This document shows positions 23,181 to 37,790 of a DNA stretch of 64,000 bases, in pieces. Both the position numbers and the translations under genes were made by a program. The notes beneath the pieces are model-generated. The model was not told the DNA's origin. It saw nothing but the letters and a program-made list of their open reading frames with translations, and ran no database searches. The stretch is from Amphiduros pacificus (Eukaryota; Annelida; Polychaeta; Phyllodocida; Hesionidae): NCBI GenBank assembly GCA_949316495.1, contig OX439002.1:50374531-50438530 (forward strand). The letters run 5' to 3'. Every line of letters begins with the position of its first letter. Position 1 is the stretch's first letter.

Positions 23181-26031
23181 GTCTGATATTTGCAATCCCC
23201 AGCCACAGCATTTCTACATTACAAAAGAAAAAGGAAAAATTTGATATAACATTTGTCCCCTCAAAATACTACATCTTACCTACAAAAACCTAAACATTTT
23301 ACCCAGAAGTTTCAGACTGTGCTGACATAAAAAAGGAAGCATGATAAAGAGCATCCTCCTCTCATTGTTTAGGGATCACTACTGTACCTCCTACTATAAG
23401 ACAGAGGAGCCCTGGCAACGCTTGGTTACGTTATCAAAGGATACAACGTAAACCAAAGATCAGGTAATTTGGCTAAAATGTATTTATAACACAATATGGC
23501 GGTTGCTACATGCAAGCGGTCAAGCAATGTTAGTTCACTTTGACATGACGTCTATGGTACACATATTGTGTACACCGTGTGGAGTGTTTATATGACACAC
23601 CAATATGGTAAGTATACAAATGGCAGTCAGTACTAATTATGGGTTTTTATGCTGAAGTACTGTCTGCTGAAAGCCTTCCTCGGCGGTTCGGCTATACATT
23701 TGGCAATGGGTCCTCTTATTACGGGGTTGGTGGAGGCTTTCTCTCTGATTCTTGAAATAAAAAATCAACAGTTTACATCAGTAATAAATGAATGGTGCAA
23801 AATGGGCGCATTAAGCAGATAACCTTCTCAATTCTCTTAATGGTGTTTAATGCCTTTATGTTGATTGCGGAGATTGATCTCCGAATCACATTTCTCTTGT
23901 TCGTGGTGGGTCCAGGTCTGCTAAGACTCATTGGAATTGACATCCCAACAAGAAAACAACACAAGAAAAGTATTTGAGACAAATGTAGGAGACCATTGAC
24001 AAATCATTTCAGACATTTAGCGGAGGCTGAATCGATGGAGCGGAATTGTGTAAATTGCTACAAGTGTTTAGTGGGCAAACAGTCGACCTGTGCGCCCTCA
24101 AGGCACGATAGGAAACAGAAGCGCTCCACAGCCCTTTGAAGACCGTGTGGTTTGTTGTAACAACACTATTGTACCCGTTATGACATAGTGCAGGTTGCCG
24201 TATTTGTTCACCATACCTTGGTGACATGGTTAATATAGGAAGTGTGAGATTGTTAATCGATCTCGCCAACCAGTTGAACTGTGTTGGTTGCTATCAGCTG
24301 GCGTGTGCCGCTATATTATACACATTTCATGCCCTATCAGATATTCTATGGAGATTAGAAAACAAAAGTGAATAACGTATACAATACAAACACGCCACAC
24401 AATAGAATAATGATCTTTCTGTGAATAAACAACATGACCCTTTCACATAATATTTCAGGTCGTGATTCTTTATCGTCTTGGCATAATATTTGTATTTCTC
24501 AAATATTTCCATTCAATTCCAAAGGTCAAAAAGAGTTAATGTGATGGTGAAAGTATGTGGTGTATATGAAAATATGTTGCATATATAAAAAGCCATTTCT
24601 AGTATATTTTCCGTGTTTTGTAAATTAGTTATGGTATATTTCAAGTCTCACCAGAGTTTCAAATGTTATTCAATGATACTTTTACATAATTTGTGAATTT
24701 GTAAAAAAAAACATTTAAGATGGATCATCTCTGATCGGTAATATCTTGAAGCATACAATATTTCCAGAATCTTGCAATGGTCAAAGATTCATAAGATTTC
24801 ACAGTCGATGAAAAGGTCAAGATTAGATGGATCTGTGTCCCAGCTTGCTAAATACTTCAGAATGATGACACCCTGAGGACAGTAGTATGGAGCAGTGGTT
24901 CCTTTGTATGTTTGGCCTGAGGAGACTGAATGGGTCTCCATCAATTACAGGACGCTATATGGGAGCTTCATAGAGGCGTGGTTTGGGGATAGTCCTATCG
25001 AGGGACACCACTGCCATCCTGCCGATACATGCCATTTAGTCTTCAGAGGTGGCCGTGGAACAATTGAACACAAGGCTCTTGTACGTTTCTCTGAATCTGT
25101 AATTACACTGGCCCCGAGGTAATATAACATACTGAGCTCCCTGCAACAGAGAGGGACTAAATTCCCAATATATATGCCTCCTCGTCAAAGCCTACATGCT
25201 TCATGCTTTATGTATCTGCTCAAAACATCCCTCAGTAGAACTCTAGATTATATTATTTTAATTACTTTGGTGGTAAAACAAAGTGAAGCTTATGTGATCT
25301 TCAAGATATGAAACATATTTGATCACAAATGAATGACATAAAGAATGAGTCATGCACGGGTCACTCTCAACGTTCTGTGAGTGACTATTGACAAGTACAA
25401 TTGTATTTATTGTGTTATATTTGCAATATTAATAAAAAATACAAATTTTGATTATAATATGTGAAATATGTCTCTTGTCAGTTTAAGATGTGTAAACAAC
25501 TTCTATGAAATAATAAAGCCAGATAATATGTCTCTTTAAAAAACATGTAAAAAAATGAAACATTCCAATCCGTGTTTGTCTATAACTGTAAATTTGCATC
25601 GTCCGTTTATATTGAGGTAGGCGTATTTCATCAATTCACACTAACCGAAAGAAAGTCCATAAGAAATTCCTTCCATAACAGGATATATCCCAGAAAGTGA
25701 GAGGTCCGCTTGGCAATGCCCACATAGCGATTTGGGATAATGATAAATATGAAGAGTAAATTCTTTCTCAACAATTCCCGTCTCCTTCACGCGAATTATT
25801 CGCGTCTTTTCAAGTGAAAATGGCCACGTCACATATGACATGAAACGACTCGACGTAAAATACCTCTTATTGCGGTGGGTATGTTATGTCAATTTTACCC
25901 AGCACGAATGGTGCCTTCTTTGCAAGTTTGATACTTTCAGAAGTAATTTTCATTTTACATGTGTTACTATTATAAGAACAACTTATAAATGGTCATTTTC
26001 TGAAATTACACCTATCACATGACTGAAAATA

Positions 26032-26035
<4 letters not shown>

Positions 26036-26085
<50 letters not shown>
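26036..26085. repeat. TA microsatellite in an inverted-repeat setting
   Basis: About 25 TA units flanked by CTGAAAA and TTTTCAG, so the whole block is an inverted repeat able to extrude a cruciform. Confidence 0.85.
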
Positions 26086-26088
<3 letters not shown>

Positions 26089-26892
26089 TTCAGTTAAAGT
26101 GCTTTCCCAAATTACTCACCTACAAGCTGACATTACCAACAATATTATTGCATAAGAGCTCATTATTATAATCTAATTTCCTTTGAAATTGGTTCAAATT
26201 ACTAATTACTCTAAAATTGACAGTTGTGAGCAGACCTTATTGCTTGAGGACCTTGTATAACAAGGACCTTGTTTACCTTAATGCTTGATGACCTTGTATA
26301 ACATAGATCATGATTAGAGGATATTAAAATGAATAATTAAATCCGCGAAAAGAGTTCCATTTTCAAGGTCATTTAAAGGTCACTACTTTAAGGTCACTGG
26401 TAATATTTTTTTTGAAAAAGCCTTGGCCTACATTCGGTCATTTATTATTTTTAGATGTATCCCCAACAATAAACATGTTACAGGCCTATGTCTGGCATTT
26501 TTACTGATGACGTCATAACAAGCAGACTTGCCTGCTGGAGAAGACTGCTGGACGTTCATCCTTCTTCATTCAGACATTTTGTGGACATTGCTCTCGCTCG
26601 TTCTGTGGCGTAAGTTTGTATCACGTCAGATCGATCAATTATAGCTGTAAGTAAGTATTGATGAATAGTTCGTGCCACAGGATTTATCAAAAAGTGTTCC
26701 CGATATGTCTAATGGAAAACACGGTTGTTTGTACTCTTGTTCACATTTGGAAACAGTGAAAAAGGGGAATATTAATATTTGCTTCACTTGTCTAAATCTA
26801 CATTTGATTTAGTTCAGAGAATATGTTCAATATAATAAAATAGAAGTTATTTGCAAACTTTCAGATGTTAATTATGAATACCCTTATATAAT

Positions 26893-26896
<4 letters not shown>

Positions 26897-26966
<70 letters not shown>

Positions 26967-26993
26967 TATATATGTATATATATAGGTATATAT

Positions 26994-27067
<74 letters not shown>
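26897..27067. repeat. Compound TA microsatellite
   Basis: Two pure TA tracts separated by a block of TATAGGTATATATG-type interruptions (about 26,964-27,003). Confidence 0.9.
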
Positions 27068-27070
<3 letters not shown>

Positions 27071-28174
27071 TTGTCCTTTAAATCTGCTGCGTTAAGAGCA
27101 CATTAGTGATGTCTTATTGTTATCGTGTCGTGTCATTATGAAACCTGACAATGCTCTGGCATGTAAAAACTATTTAGAGCTGAATATGACACGATGGAAA
27201 AGCATTTGAATTAAATAACTATTAAACTATCTATGTTGGAATACTATGATGGAATATTACTATGACTCGGTAAAACATTATGTTAAATCTTATGCAGTGT
27301 TACAGCATTATTCGATACTTTATATTTTAGGAAAGATTATCTATACATTATGTACACTATTAAAATCTAATTTCAGTATCGTGACCTTCACTTCCCATCG
27401 AGTATTAAATAATCAGTGCAAATCAGGGGAAAATAAATAAGAATTAATGTTTTTTTATTCTTTGAAATGAAAACATTTATTGATAAAAACAGGATTGGTC
27501 AAGATCAGGGAAAAATAAATGATAATAAATATATCGTATTGTATTTGAAATCATAAGATATATTTACAACATAAAGGATAGAAATGGTTTCAGATTTAAG
27601 CAACGAAATGGTTGACTCTTCCATTAACTCACTGTGGTCAACAAAACTAATTGCGAAATGAAATGATATCCTGGAGACCAACTTTCCATGAATGTCCCTG
27701 ATACTGTACGTAAAACACACATTTATTGTGCTGAGTAAATTGGATATTCAGTCAAGTATCACAGAATAATGATGAATGTACCTCATTTCTTTGTGGAAGA
27801 TTTGTTACTGTCCATCACATTGACATTTCATGCGCTTGACCCAAGCTTAACACCACTCAGTCTGATGGGAAAGAACAGAAGTTAATACAACTAACCTCGG
27901 TATGTCAATCATCATTGTCTGATTTTAATTATACTTTTGTAAAATAATTCTGTTCCAATCATAGGACATACTACTCTGCTTTACAGGTATTCGATCATCT
28001 ATCTGCTGATTCTTGAGAGGGCCTTTACCTAATGATAAGGACATATTGCCTTGAAAACAGAGCATCCGATATTGAATGACATAAACTTACTGTACATTAC
28101 ATCGGTAGATCTCTTTACCTCTGCCGTCATTGCTATTTTTTGACGTTGTTCGAAATCACCAATCACTTCTCGGA

Positions 28175-28275
28175 CAGATTTTTATGAATAGATATTATGA
28201 CTTGCAGCCAATCCTGTGCGCACCTTTTTATCTTTGGTGGTAGGGACTGATGATAGAAAAATCCTATTTTAGAGA
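28175..28275 (+). repeat. Dispersed repeat, copy 2
   Basis: Diverged partner of 18,226-18,335 in the same orientation; the B-box-like end is lost here. Confidence 0.5.
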
Positions 28276-29189
28276 GGCTACCAAACCCTATACCTGGCCA
28301 GAACACATGTATTAAATATTTGGTTCATAAATGATACAGGATTTAATCTAAGCACTTATCATCAAATAATAAAAGCGGCCATTTCTAAAAGCAATATGTG
28401 CCTGATATGCACGCAGTGGTGGGTGTGCAATGAGCTGGACACGTCCCGTGACCATTACAACTATTTTGGTAGCTGTCAGCCATTGACAACTAAAAAGGAA
28501 AATGTTGTTACAAAGAGATTGTTGGTCATTGTTCAGGTTTGTCCCCGGTGGTGCTGTCGTCACCATAGTGCAGAATATTTATACAAGGAAATGGCCAATA
28601 AAAGATATAATATGGCATATTTGAGCTGTCCTGCAAGTGTCCATAACACCACGAGAGAGGTCAACTTGATGAATGCAATAATGTATAAATGGACATGGTC
28701 CCTCAATTCTCTCCGACAAAATATACTGCTTCAAGGAAGCTATTTGATTGCTCTGCAGCTAACTCAGGGTGCATGGGGGTTCGGGCTTTTAGCTAATTGG
28801 TTTGTAAAATAACATCAATTACGTACTCTTAACCAGATCTGTAATATTCCCACTGTGGCCATTAGCGACAATGCTTTGATTCAATTAAAACTGATTTACT
28901 TTTTATTTCTAATTAGAAAAAGGGGTTTCTAAAGCTATGGATGAATGTTGGAATCCTTCTTCTCTCCAGGGTTTGCTGGCAGTGTGTGTGTGATCATAAT
29001 GAAAACAGTGACATACTCTGCATGAAATCTCCACAAGAAATCTGTTGATGTGCTGTATAGAAGTCTTATTCAAACATAAAACTATATCCAAAATCAAAAT
29101 AAACGATGTTGTTGACTCTTTGATCACAGTGTCTCTCATAAAAACACCAAAGATCAACATGAAAACTGATCTAAATCTGGACCAAAATC

Positions 29190-29640
29190 TCGTTTCATCG
29201 GAAAGGATGTGTCCCCAGACGGTGCGTGTGGTCATCTCGAACCCCAAGAGGACTTAAGTTCCGAGCCCAAATTAGCGTTTTTGTGTAAGGCGCCCGCAGT
29301 ATGACCTATGGGTGGGCACGGTGGGTATGTGCTGGGAGTGTTGGCCGGGATTGTCTGGCGGCCGTGCGGACTGTGATTGCCGCGCCTGGGGCTTACCTAG
29401 ATCAGACTCTTGGTCTGCCTATGACGATCCCCGGCACCTTCATCGGGGTCAGCCCCGAGGGCCTCCTCATCATCTCTGCATCATCAGTCGCAGATAATGC
29501 CGATGCGGGACGGCCATACATATACATTATGCTGGAGAGGGTCTGGCAGATGTATGGTGATGGTGATGACAGCGCGGATGACCCATCCCATTATGCTGGA
29601 CTTATGCCATGACCCCAGGCCCTCACCTCATAACCACAGG
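29190..29640. promoter_or_regulatory. CpG-rich island inside cyclase intron 1
   Basis: A sharply bounded G+C- and CpG-rich block in AT-rich surroundings. It has a 103-codon open frame on the plus strand (29,301-29,612) and a second overlapping one, neither resembling a known family; GC-rich DNA lowers stop frequency, so open frames are expected by chance. It could be an internal promoter or enhancer, an unrecognised exon, or a GC-rich transposon piece. Confidence 0.35.
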
Positions 29641-32600
29641 TCCACTTTGGAGTAGCGTTTGATGGAGGTGAGCAATATAAACACATGAGCTACTTAAAGC
29701 ACGACCAAGCAGGTTAATCATGTTGAACAACTCTTGCTTACCGCAGTCAATCTCAAAACCACAAACCATTAAATCTACACAAGTTATATTTAAAACTATT
29801 CAAAATGTGCTGTGTAGAATATCAAAGATGATTCATGTTGTGAGCCTAATTTTATATTGATTTCCCTTGAGATTAAATCACTAAATCTGTAGAACTTAAA
29901 AAGGACTCCCCTTTAGAATAAAAGGGTTATTAGTGGATGATCTAGCTTAACTCAATTTTGGCTTTAAAGAGTCTTCCCAACAGAAACTGGCTGTGAAGGT
30001 CAATCTAACTATGGCGCGTCCCAGGCTAAAATTGCCGACTTTTTTTCTATTTGAAGGCTGTGCCTACTCCCACACACTGCTTACAAAGTAGCAGAATAAT
30101 GTCATCATGCTTAGTTATACCGTATTACCCAAAATAAAACCTTTCATGCCTGGCGATACATATCACAGTATGTAATAAGTGTTGTGGGGTGTACTTCATG
30201 ATCTTTTCATTTGACATAACCATATAACATGCAGTTAATGAGCCTCTATCAAACCTCACATATTTATCTAATGAATATTTCTACACTGAACAGACTTTCC
30301 TGAATAGCATTGAATATATATGGTCAATTTGCGTATTATATTTATATAATTCACGCCACTGTTACCCAACTCCAATTATCTGTTCCTCACTGATATGAAT
30401 GTATTCATGTTGCAGTAACATTGCTTTGTATATATGGTAGATTTCAATGTTCAGATGTAATCGTTTTAGCAGCACATCTCAATTCACCATTTTATGTCAA
30501 GATGAAATGATGCGATGTAAAAGAGCAGTGCTGGTCTTTCAAGGCTCTGCAATTCCGTTGATTTGGAGGCTCATTGTGGGACATGACAAAAAGAGATGCA
30601 TCAAGACAAAGCCATTTCTCCAAGTACTTCTTATCAAGCTGAATTACTGGCATGTCATGCTCACTATGTGACTATCATTCATATTTCTCTTACCATATTC
30701 TGTGCACTATTTGGTCAGGTTATATGGCCTATACCCTGTACTCTGAAACCTGCTGCATTCTACTCCCTGACTCATTTCTTATATATTACTATATGTCATA
30801 TGTTCTACGTGCTCATGATGGATCTCTGTAGAGTGCACACATAACATCCCAGCGTCGTCTGCTTTACATGTTTAGATTGTATGGTATCCTAGAAGAACCA
30901 AGCAGTTGAACCTTCAACTATTTCTCTGACAGCAACTTCCTGTGCTCTGCCGATTTTAGCCGTGAGTTTCTGGGCTCGACGATAAATATTATTGAACATC
31001 CCACATTCTATCCTATAGACTACACCTCTTATTCCCACATATGGTCTATATCTGCACTGTCCACTCACATGTTAACGTGAACTTTGCACAATATGTTTAC
31101 CGACTTACTGGGTTGGTCACATTATTTTATGCAGTATCTCGCCAAATGTTCACAGTAGACTGTAAAATGTCAATGACCTGGGTGTCTGGATTTACAAAGA
31201 ACTCATACTTTACGCAATAATTTTTTGTAGTAGTCACAATATTGTTGACATAACTGTCAATTGCAAAGATTTAGTTCTAATCTTAACCACACTTCTCAAT
31301 CAGAAAAACCTTTTTATCTTATTAATATTTAAACGATGGTGTCGCTCAATTGTTATGAAAATGTAAATCCGCTGAGACAAGTGTTAATCATAAAGGAATT
31401 ACATTTCATTTCCCACATCTTGAAATTAGAAATTAGATTATTTCGGTGTTATCAGAAAGGACATAATTTGGACAAGCCATGTTTAAGAGGTATCAATAAG
31501 CGTACATCAAAGGATGTTAATGCTAAAAATTGAATTGTCTGGATCAGATTTGGCGTCAAATCAAATGGTGTATGCCATCAATTTGAATGGTGTTTTCCAT
31601 TAATTTGATTATTTTCACAATAAAACAGAGATCAAGCAATACTTCTCTGATAATCGTGTAATTAATCTCTATTAACACAATTAATTCTTTTTTATGTACA
31701 AAGATGACTTATTGCCCTGCTTATTGCTGTCTAAATATATATCTGTCAGATAGAATATCAAAATTCAAGTGGTTCTTATTATGAACAGGAAAATAAAACC
31801 CATTAACAAAAAAATTGACTTGATGTTATAGCCGTTCAACCAAGTTGTCAGAAAGAATGATCATCAAGACACAGTTATCACAATACTCTCCTTGACAAAT
31901 AAAAATATCACTCTTAATATACTAACTTTACTATTTGTTAACCGAAATTACTTTACTAATATGAGAAAGTTGATACAAACCTTGAAGTATTAAACAAATT
32001 AGAGAAAAACACTTAATATGCGGTGAAATGATACGAGATATGCGGTGAAATGATAAATGATATATATTATATAGACGTTTGGTGCTGAGATTTGTGATGA
32101 TATTTGAGATGATTCCAACACCATGAAGTATTTCATTATTTCTCACAAACAGATCTTATTCATATTTTCGATGTGGTAACTGTATGACCTTCACCTGGGT
32201 AACGAATAACACTTGTAACAATGTCCAAGTTATTCAACAGGGGGATGACAGCCTGGACATCGTAAACTAGGTCAAACCATTTGCCTGACCTTGGTGAGTT
32301 TATCATTTTCTTCCATCTGTCGTGGACCCCGGATGTGACCCATATACAATAAACATCTGGTGAGAACCTCACTCAAAAGCATTCCATTTCACCGTGAATA
32401 CACACTTTCCAGTTTGGAAAATGTTTTCAGGCCATGTGTAATGTGGCAATTAAATACTTGAGTATAGGAGAAGATTCTCAAAGAGATTCATGTTGGGTTC
32501 AGCAGCTGTAGGAGTAACTATCTATGAGAGCCTCGTTCTCATTTGGCTCTATGAATAGAGGCAGACGACAATTATCAAACCGAATAGTAGAAAATCGGGG

Positions 32601-33139
32601 GATTCGTCAAATACAAACTTCATATCAATGTTCTCCTCATTTAACGTCCAAACAATGGATTAATGTAAATTTATTTATTTTTATGTTCGCAAATGATAAC
32701 TGAAAAAGCTGTGAAATATTTAAATTCAATATTTTCAACTTGATGGATATTAATTCGATGGATTATATATTGATATGATTGTCATGATAATGAAATCAAT
32801 TAGTTCACAGACACGTTACGCCCATGTTCTTATTCTAATGTATATTACCGAGTTATTATTATTAATTAATAAGTGTTGATTCAATCAATAAATATACATT
32901 AAAACATCAAAACACATGCCGGTTGGCGGGAGGGGAGTTAAGAGTGCGACAGTTGTTGTGTTGAGTGCGCTTTCACACTTTCTGTTTGGGAAAAAGGTCA
33001 ATTGTGATTCTAGGAACCCATATGTTAATACTGTGAAATCAAGAAAGTTGAAAATTGCCTTGATATCTCCTAACACGTAATTATAACCTAATCAGTGCTT
33101 TGCTCGGATAATACGTCGTCTCATTTACCATGTCATTAA

Positions 33140-33292
33140 CTTGTCCATCCCCTCATAAGATATCTGCTCATATACATCCTTGTACAAGATCTTCCCATAC
33201 ATTCCCTGGGACGAGATCTGGCCAGATACATAGTATTTCCTGACATTAGACCTCATCACATATTCCCTTGGACGATATCTGTCCATACATCA
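33140..33292. repeat. Degenerate tandem repeat, unit about 35-40 bp
   Basis: Four to five loose copies of a unit with ACATTCCCTTGGACGATATC and TGTCCATACAT. Confidence 0.5.
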
Positions 33293-35996
33293 ACTGATAA
33301 CCTTCCAGTTGATGTATAAAGCTTGAAATTGGGCAACAAGGCTGATGTAGGCGCACAGTACCCGCATATGTGAGTTCATCCCACTTCCACCAGAACACAT
33401 AAACGCTTGCATATATCACTTCACGCAGATAAATGTTTGCAGTTACTGGTGGTCTACTCTTAAACAAGCCACAACAATGGCACTCAAACATACCATGTCA
33501 CATTCTTGCAACAACCGAATTTCATTTAATGGCAGCTGTTATTGCACATACCAATAAATATTCTAACCTTTGTTGTCATGTCATAAATATGATTTATATG
33601 AGAGGGTGCGAAACCGGCCAGATGCACTTCATAGATCAGCAAGCTGCCACACGTGTACACAAACCAGACTGTGTTTATCTCAGCTATAGTAGAGTGCAGA
33701 GGGAAGGATGTGACTTGACACAGCACATGGCTACACAAATCTACGTCTTATTCTTATCTCAAACAAACGCTAGCGACACACTCTACATTTCTTCACTGCT
33801 CCGTAACCAAATTTCGATGCAATGATAAAGAATTTTCCAACACCTACTAAATCGTGACCATTTCTTGATTTCTGTTAACGATTTATACACGATGCAGATG
33901 ATGCCAAATGAAATTTGTGGCCCCATCGCTTTACCCAATTTTATGTCACATCAGAAATAGTCTATATACGAATAGTACCTTTCATATCCAAGTAGTCTAT
34001 GTGAGAGAAAAGGTCATGACGTGACCCGCCGGCTTTATATAGTGACTTGCTGGTGCCAGCAAATGCAATAGGTTTTCTGTCAGATAACCATTACACCCTG
34101 GCAGAATAACACATGACACTTGATAGAGCCAGAGACAGCCTGTGCATTGTAGCTGGGCCAGGGCTGTGTGCTGAGAGATGCTGAGACACCTGTAAGCCAG
34201 TCACGTTGTCACCTTGTGTGGAGTTGGGTAGGAATGAGAAAGCTCACACAGCCACAGGATGCACACAGGAAATGGCCGGAGAAATTGGTCATCATCAAAA
34301 CTAGACAGCAAACAATATGATATTAGCTTAGTGCCAGGCCAAGTTGGACTCCCTTTCTATGGTCCAATACATCATTAGAACAAACAATAAACGCCAGGAG
34401 TATATCACCAATTCTATTATGCACTAAAAATATATTGCATTGCCTACAATACTCCAGTTCGCGATAAACGTCATACATCAGCATAAATAAAAATGAAACC
34501 CAATCTTAAACAATCGTTAAAGAAAGAACTTGAGTCTCAAGACGAAAAAAGGAGCCGTGTAAGTGGATAAAACAATAGAAATGATGAATGGGAGAGGAGC
34601 GACCCCGCGTGGGATTAGTGTGGGCTTATTGTGGCACAGTGCGGTACCTGGGCAGTGTCAAGCCGGTCGTCGCCACGGGGCTAAGGTGCAGGCAGAAAGG
34701 GAATATGTATTACTGCTTCTTTGTGTTGCACCCAGTTGGTTCCTAATGATGAATGCTGACACGATTGGCGACAGCATCTGAGAAGAAATGTCAAATGAGG
34801 GTGGGTCTATAAAAGACACTGTTATCCTCGCTGATTGGCAATTTACCTGGAGGTCACAGAGTTTTATGGAAATCAGGAAATGATGTAAAATAAAGTTTTC
34901 TTTTCTGTTATCGAGACTTTCTTTTGAACTGTAATTCATCCAGAGTGTCATTTGCTTTTAATTCATCATTTAACAATGTTCTATATATAGTTTGTAATAA
35001 GCTTCATTCAGAAACACCATGTTTAATGTCAAAGGTAGGAAGGCTACAGTAGACCAAACAGACGTGATCTCAGTTGTGCCTTCACGGAATAAATGTGTTC
35101 TAATTCTGTTTGTCCGTGCTGTGGGCTTAGCTCAGGTTTCTGACTTACAATATGGAGAACTACTGTGAAGTCAAATGGCAATAAGAACACTTCTATTTGC
35201 CAGGCTTTGAAAAGGAACGAACAGAGTGATTAGATTTGACTGGAGATTCGCCCAAATAGGGATATTAAGAATCTGCTGAAGAAAAACTTATATTTATGAT
35301 TGTCTCTCACTCAGCATTATTCAGGCTTATCAATTTGTTTGAGGAAGGAATAGTTCTTCTAAAAATATCTTATTGCATCATCATCTATATCTTAGTTTTG
35401 TTTCTTTGACTTAGAGCCCTAGCTTTAACAATTGAGTACTAACAAACAGGGAAACTACAATATTTTTCTACATTCAAATCATGGTAATTGATGGATAATC
35501 TTCTTAAAAGGAATTGTTATTTTGAAGATATTACTTTACTTTTTATTCTATTACAAAGCAACAAGGATGTCTCTCTAATGAGTAAGCCACATGTCCTACC
35601 ATCCCGGATGACAATGGCTATTACATCGCTCCAAGCACATCATTGTTTCTCAATCATAAATTGAAATATTATAGACTCTCGTATTGGATGATAAAGATGA
35701 GCATGGAAGACGGGAAATAAATGATCCATCTATTGTGTGGTGACGGTGTGCCAACATGCGCTCTTGAATGGCTCGTTTATCTGTGCTGTCAATGAAGCAA
35801 CATGGCCCAGCAGGATGGTGACAAGGATCCATCTTCAACCAGTCCTTCTTATGCAATCTCCTCACTTGCATCTTTCAAGCTATTGCTACCTAAGCCCTTT
35901 AAGTCAGTCGGACAATGATGACATGAATCAATCATCCCCAAGAAGGATATATATCATTCTCATATTCCATCCGATATGAGGCCAATGTGTAATAAA

Positions 35997-36441
35997 GTGC
36001 TCAATGCTACAAATCAGTCAAATTATAAGAGTCTCAATGTGCTAATCCACAGATCAGTCAAATTATAAGAGTCTCAATGTGCTCATCCACAGATCGGTAA
36101 AATTATAAGAGTCTTATTGTGCTCATCCACAGATCAGTCAAATTATAAGAGTCCCAATGTGCTAATCCACAGATCAGTCAAATTATAAGAGTCTCAATGT
36201 GCTCATCCACAGATCAGTCAAATTATAAGAGTCTCAATGTGCTCATCCACAGATCAGTCAAATTATAAGAGTCTCAATGTGCTCATCCACAGATCAGTCA
36301 AATTATAAGAGTCCCAATGTGCTAATCCACAAATCAGTCAAATTATAAACGTCCCAATGTGCTCATCCACAAATCAATTAAATTACAAGAGTCTCAATGT
36401 GCTGATCCACAGATCAGTCAAATTATAAGAATCTCAATATG
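35997..36441. repeat. 40-bp minisatellite, about 11 copies
   Basis: Unit: ATCCACAGATCAGTCAAATT followed by ATAAGAGTCTCAATGTGCTC. Copies differ at few positions; the last is degraded. Lies in cyclase intron 1, 1.35 kb from exon 1. Confidence 0.95.
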
Positions 36442-37790
36442 TACATCTACTTAATTAAAATTAAAATATTTCTTCATAAACTTGAGTATCAAAACTATCC
36501 AACAATCTGATTAACAGGCGATCCCATTTCATACTCAGAAACATTAATTCGTACAAAAAAGAGTGAAAGGTGTTGAACTGAGACACTTTATCATATCTTA
36601 TCATATGCTTTAAAAGTATTCATCTGTTCAAAGGTATTTATTCATTTAATGTTATTAGACTATAAATGTTCAAATACTTGCACCTATATCCAAATGAGAT
36701 TTGATTTGCTTATTTGAATCACACTCATATATTTCAATATATACAAGTGTGGGTGTCCAGTACACATCGCGGTGTCGGTGTATGGATTATTTATGTCCAT
36801 TGGTCAGTCTAACACTATACACAAATCATTCACATCTTTATATATAAATAAACAACGATGTGTGTGAACTAGCTTTCATATAGGATAAGATATATTGAAT
36901 GCTATTCTTTGATGGTTTGTTTGTTGGATCAAGGTGTCACGCTTAATTGGCCAACCGCTTGCAACTGAATTATTGAGCCTCTAATGAAAGCGGCATAAGA
37001 CATCAATACTGAAATGAAATAGGGCCAATGGAAAATCTATACTGGGCTTTACATTCTGGCCGTATTATTTTTATATTGATTTACACGTTCTGTGTAGTTT
37101 AACACGATTGAGCAGCAATGCAATCTGTGCCTGTGATGAATGTCAAATCTGACAAAGTTGATTTTGTCTATCAACTACTGGTCACTATGCACTACAGGGT
37201 TGAAAGGTTTGAAAGAGTTATCAACATGTATGGATCTGATATTCAGTACTATGCTGCATATCCAATACAAAAATGTGAATTTCTACAGTTCAATACTCTG
37301 GCATTATATCATAGTTATTTAATTTTCTATTTGTACATTTTAATGCAATATGTTTTTCAAACATATGTATAAATATATATATATAATTTGCCTTTTTGTT
37401 CTTATTTGTGTTCCATAATTCTACATCCCAACGCATTTAAATGTCCCATAATGGCCCTTGACCTTTGGCACTTTGTACAGCGCAAACCATTTATACTATA
37501 GATACAATCATCATATTACAAACGACAATTGAAAAAAACTTTCCATCAATGACTTAATCTGACCTTGACGTATCAAATGGCAGATAAAATAATGTCAGAA
37601 TGGATGGTTTTGGACATATTTAATGTCATATCTATATTTTATCGTTTCAATTTGGGGCCTTGATTATATTTTCTCCATTTGGGACAACTTGTTGATAACC
37701 TTAACGTATTACTTATGTTTTTCATTGCCTCAGTGTCACAGAATATGTCCTAATAGAAATTTGATAAGCGGAGATTTAAGAGTTACTCAC

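Larger units (their letters stand above)
6740..37790 (-). other. Cyclase intron 1 (31 kb), gene-poor apart from the nested DM9 gene
   Basis: Donor GTGAGT at 37,790, acceptor TTTCAG at 6,740. Apart from the DM9 gene and the repeats listed, stretches 8.0-10.1, 12.6-14.0, 15.1-16.6, 17.6-22.8, 23.2-26.0, 27.1-29.1, 29.7-35.9 and 36.5-37.7 kb hold only short reading frames without family resemblance. Confidence 0.7.

Noticed and set aside
28396-28812. 138-codon plus-strand frame
   Set aside because: No recognisable family, no plausible splice or promoter context; length is not far above chance.
32160-32372. 70-codon minus-strand frame with a protein-like composition
   Set aside because: Does not match the cyclase family and cannot be joined in phase with exon 1 or 2, whose junction is already seamless.
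33433-33825. 130-codon plus-strand frame
   Set aside because: No motif, and an open frame also exists on the opposite strand; composition looks non-coding.
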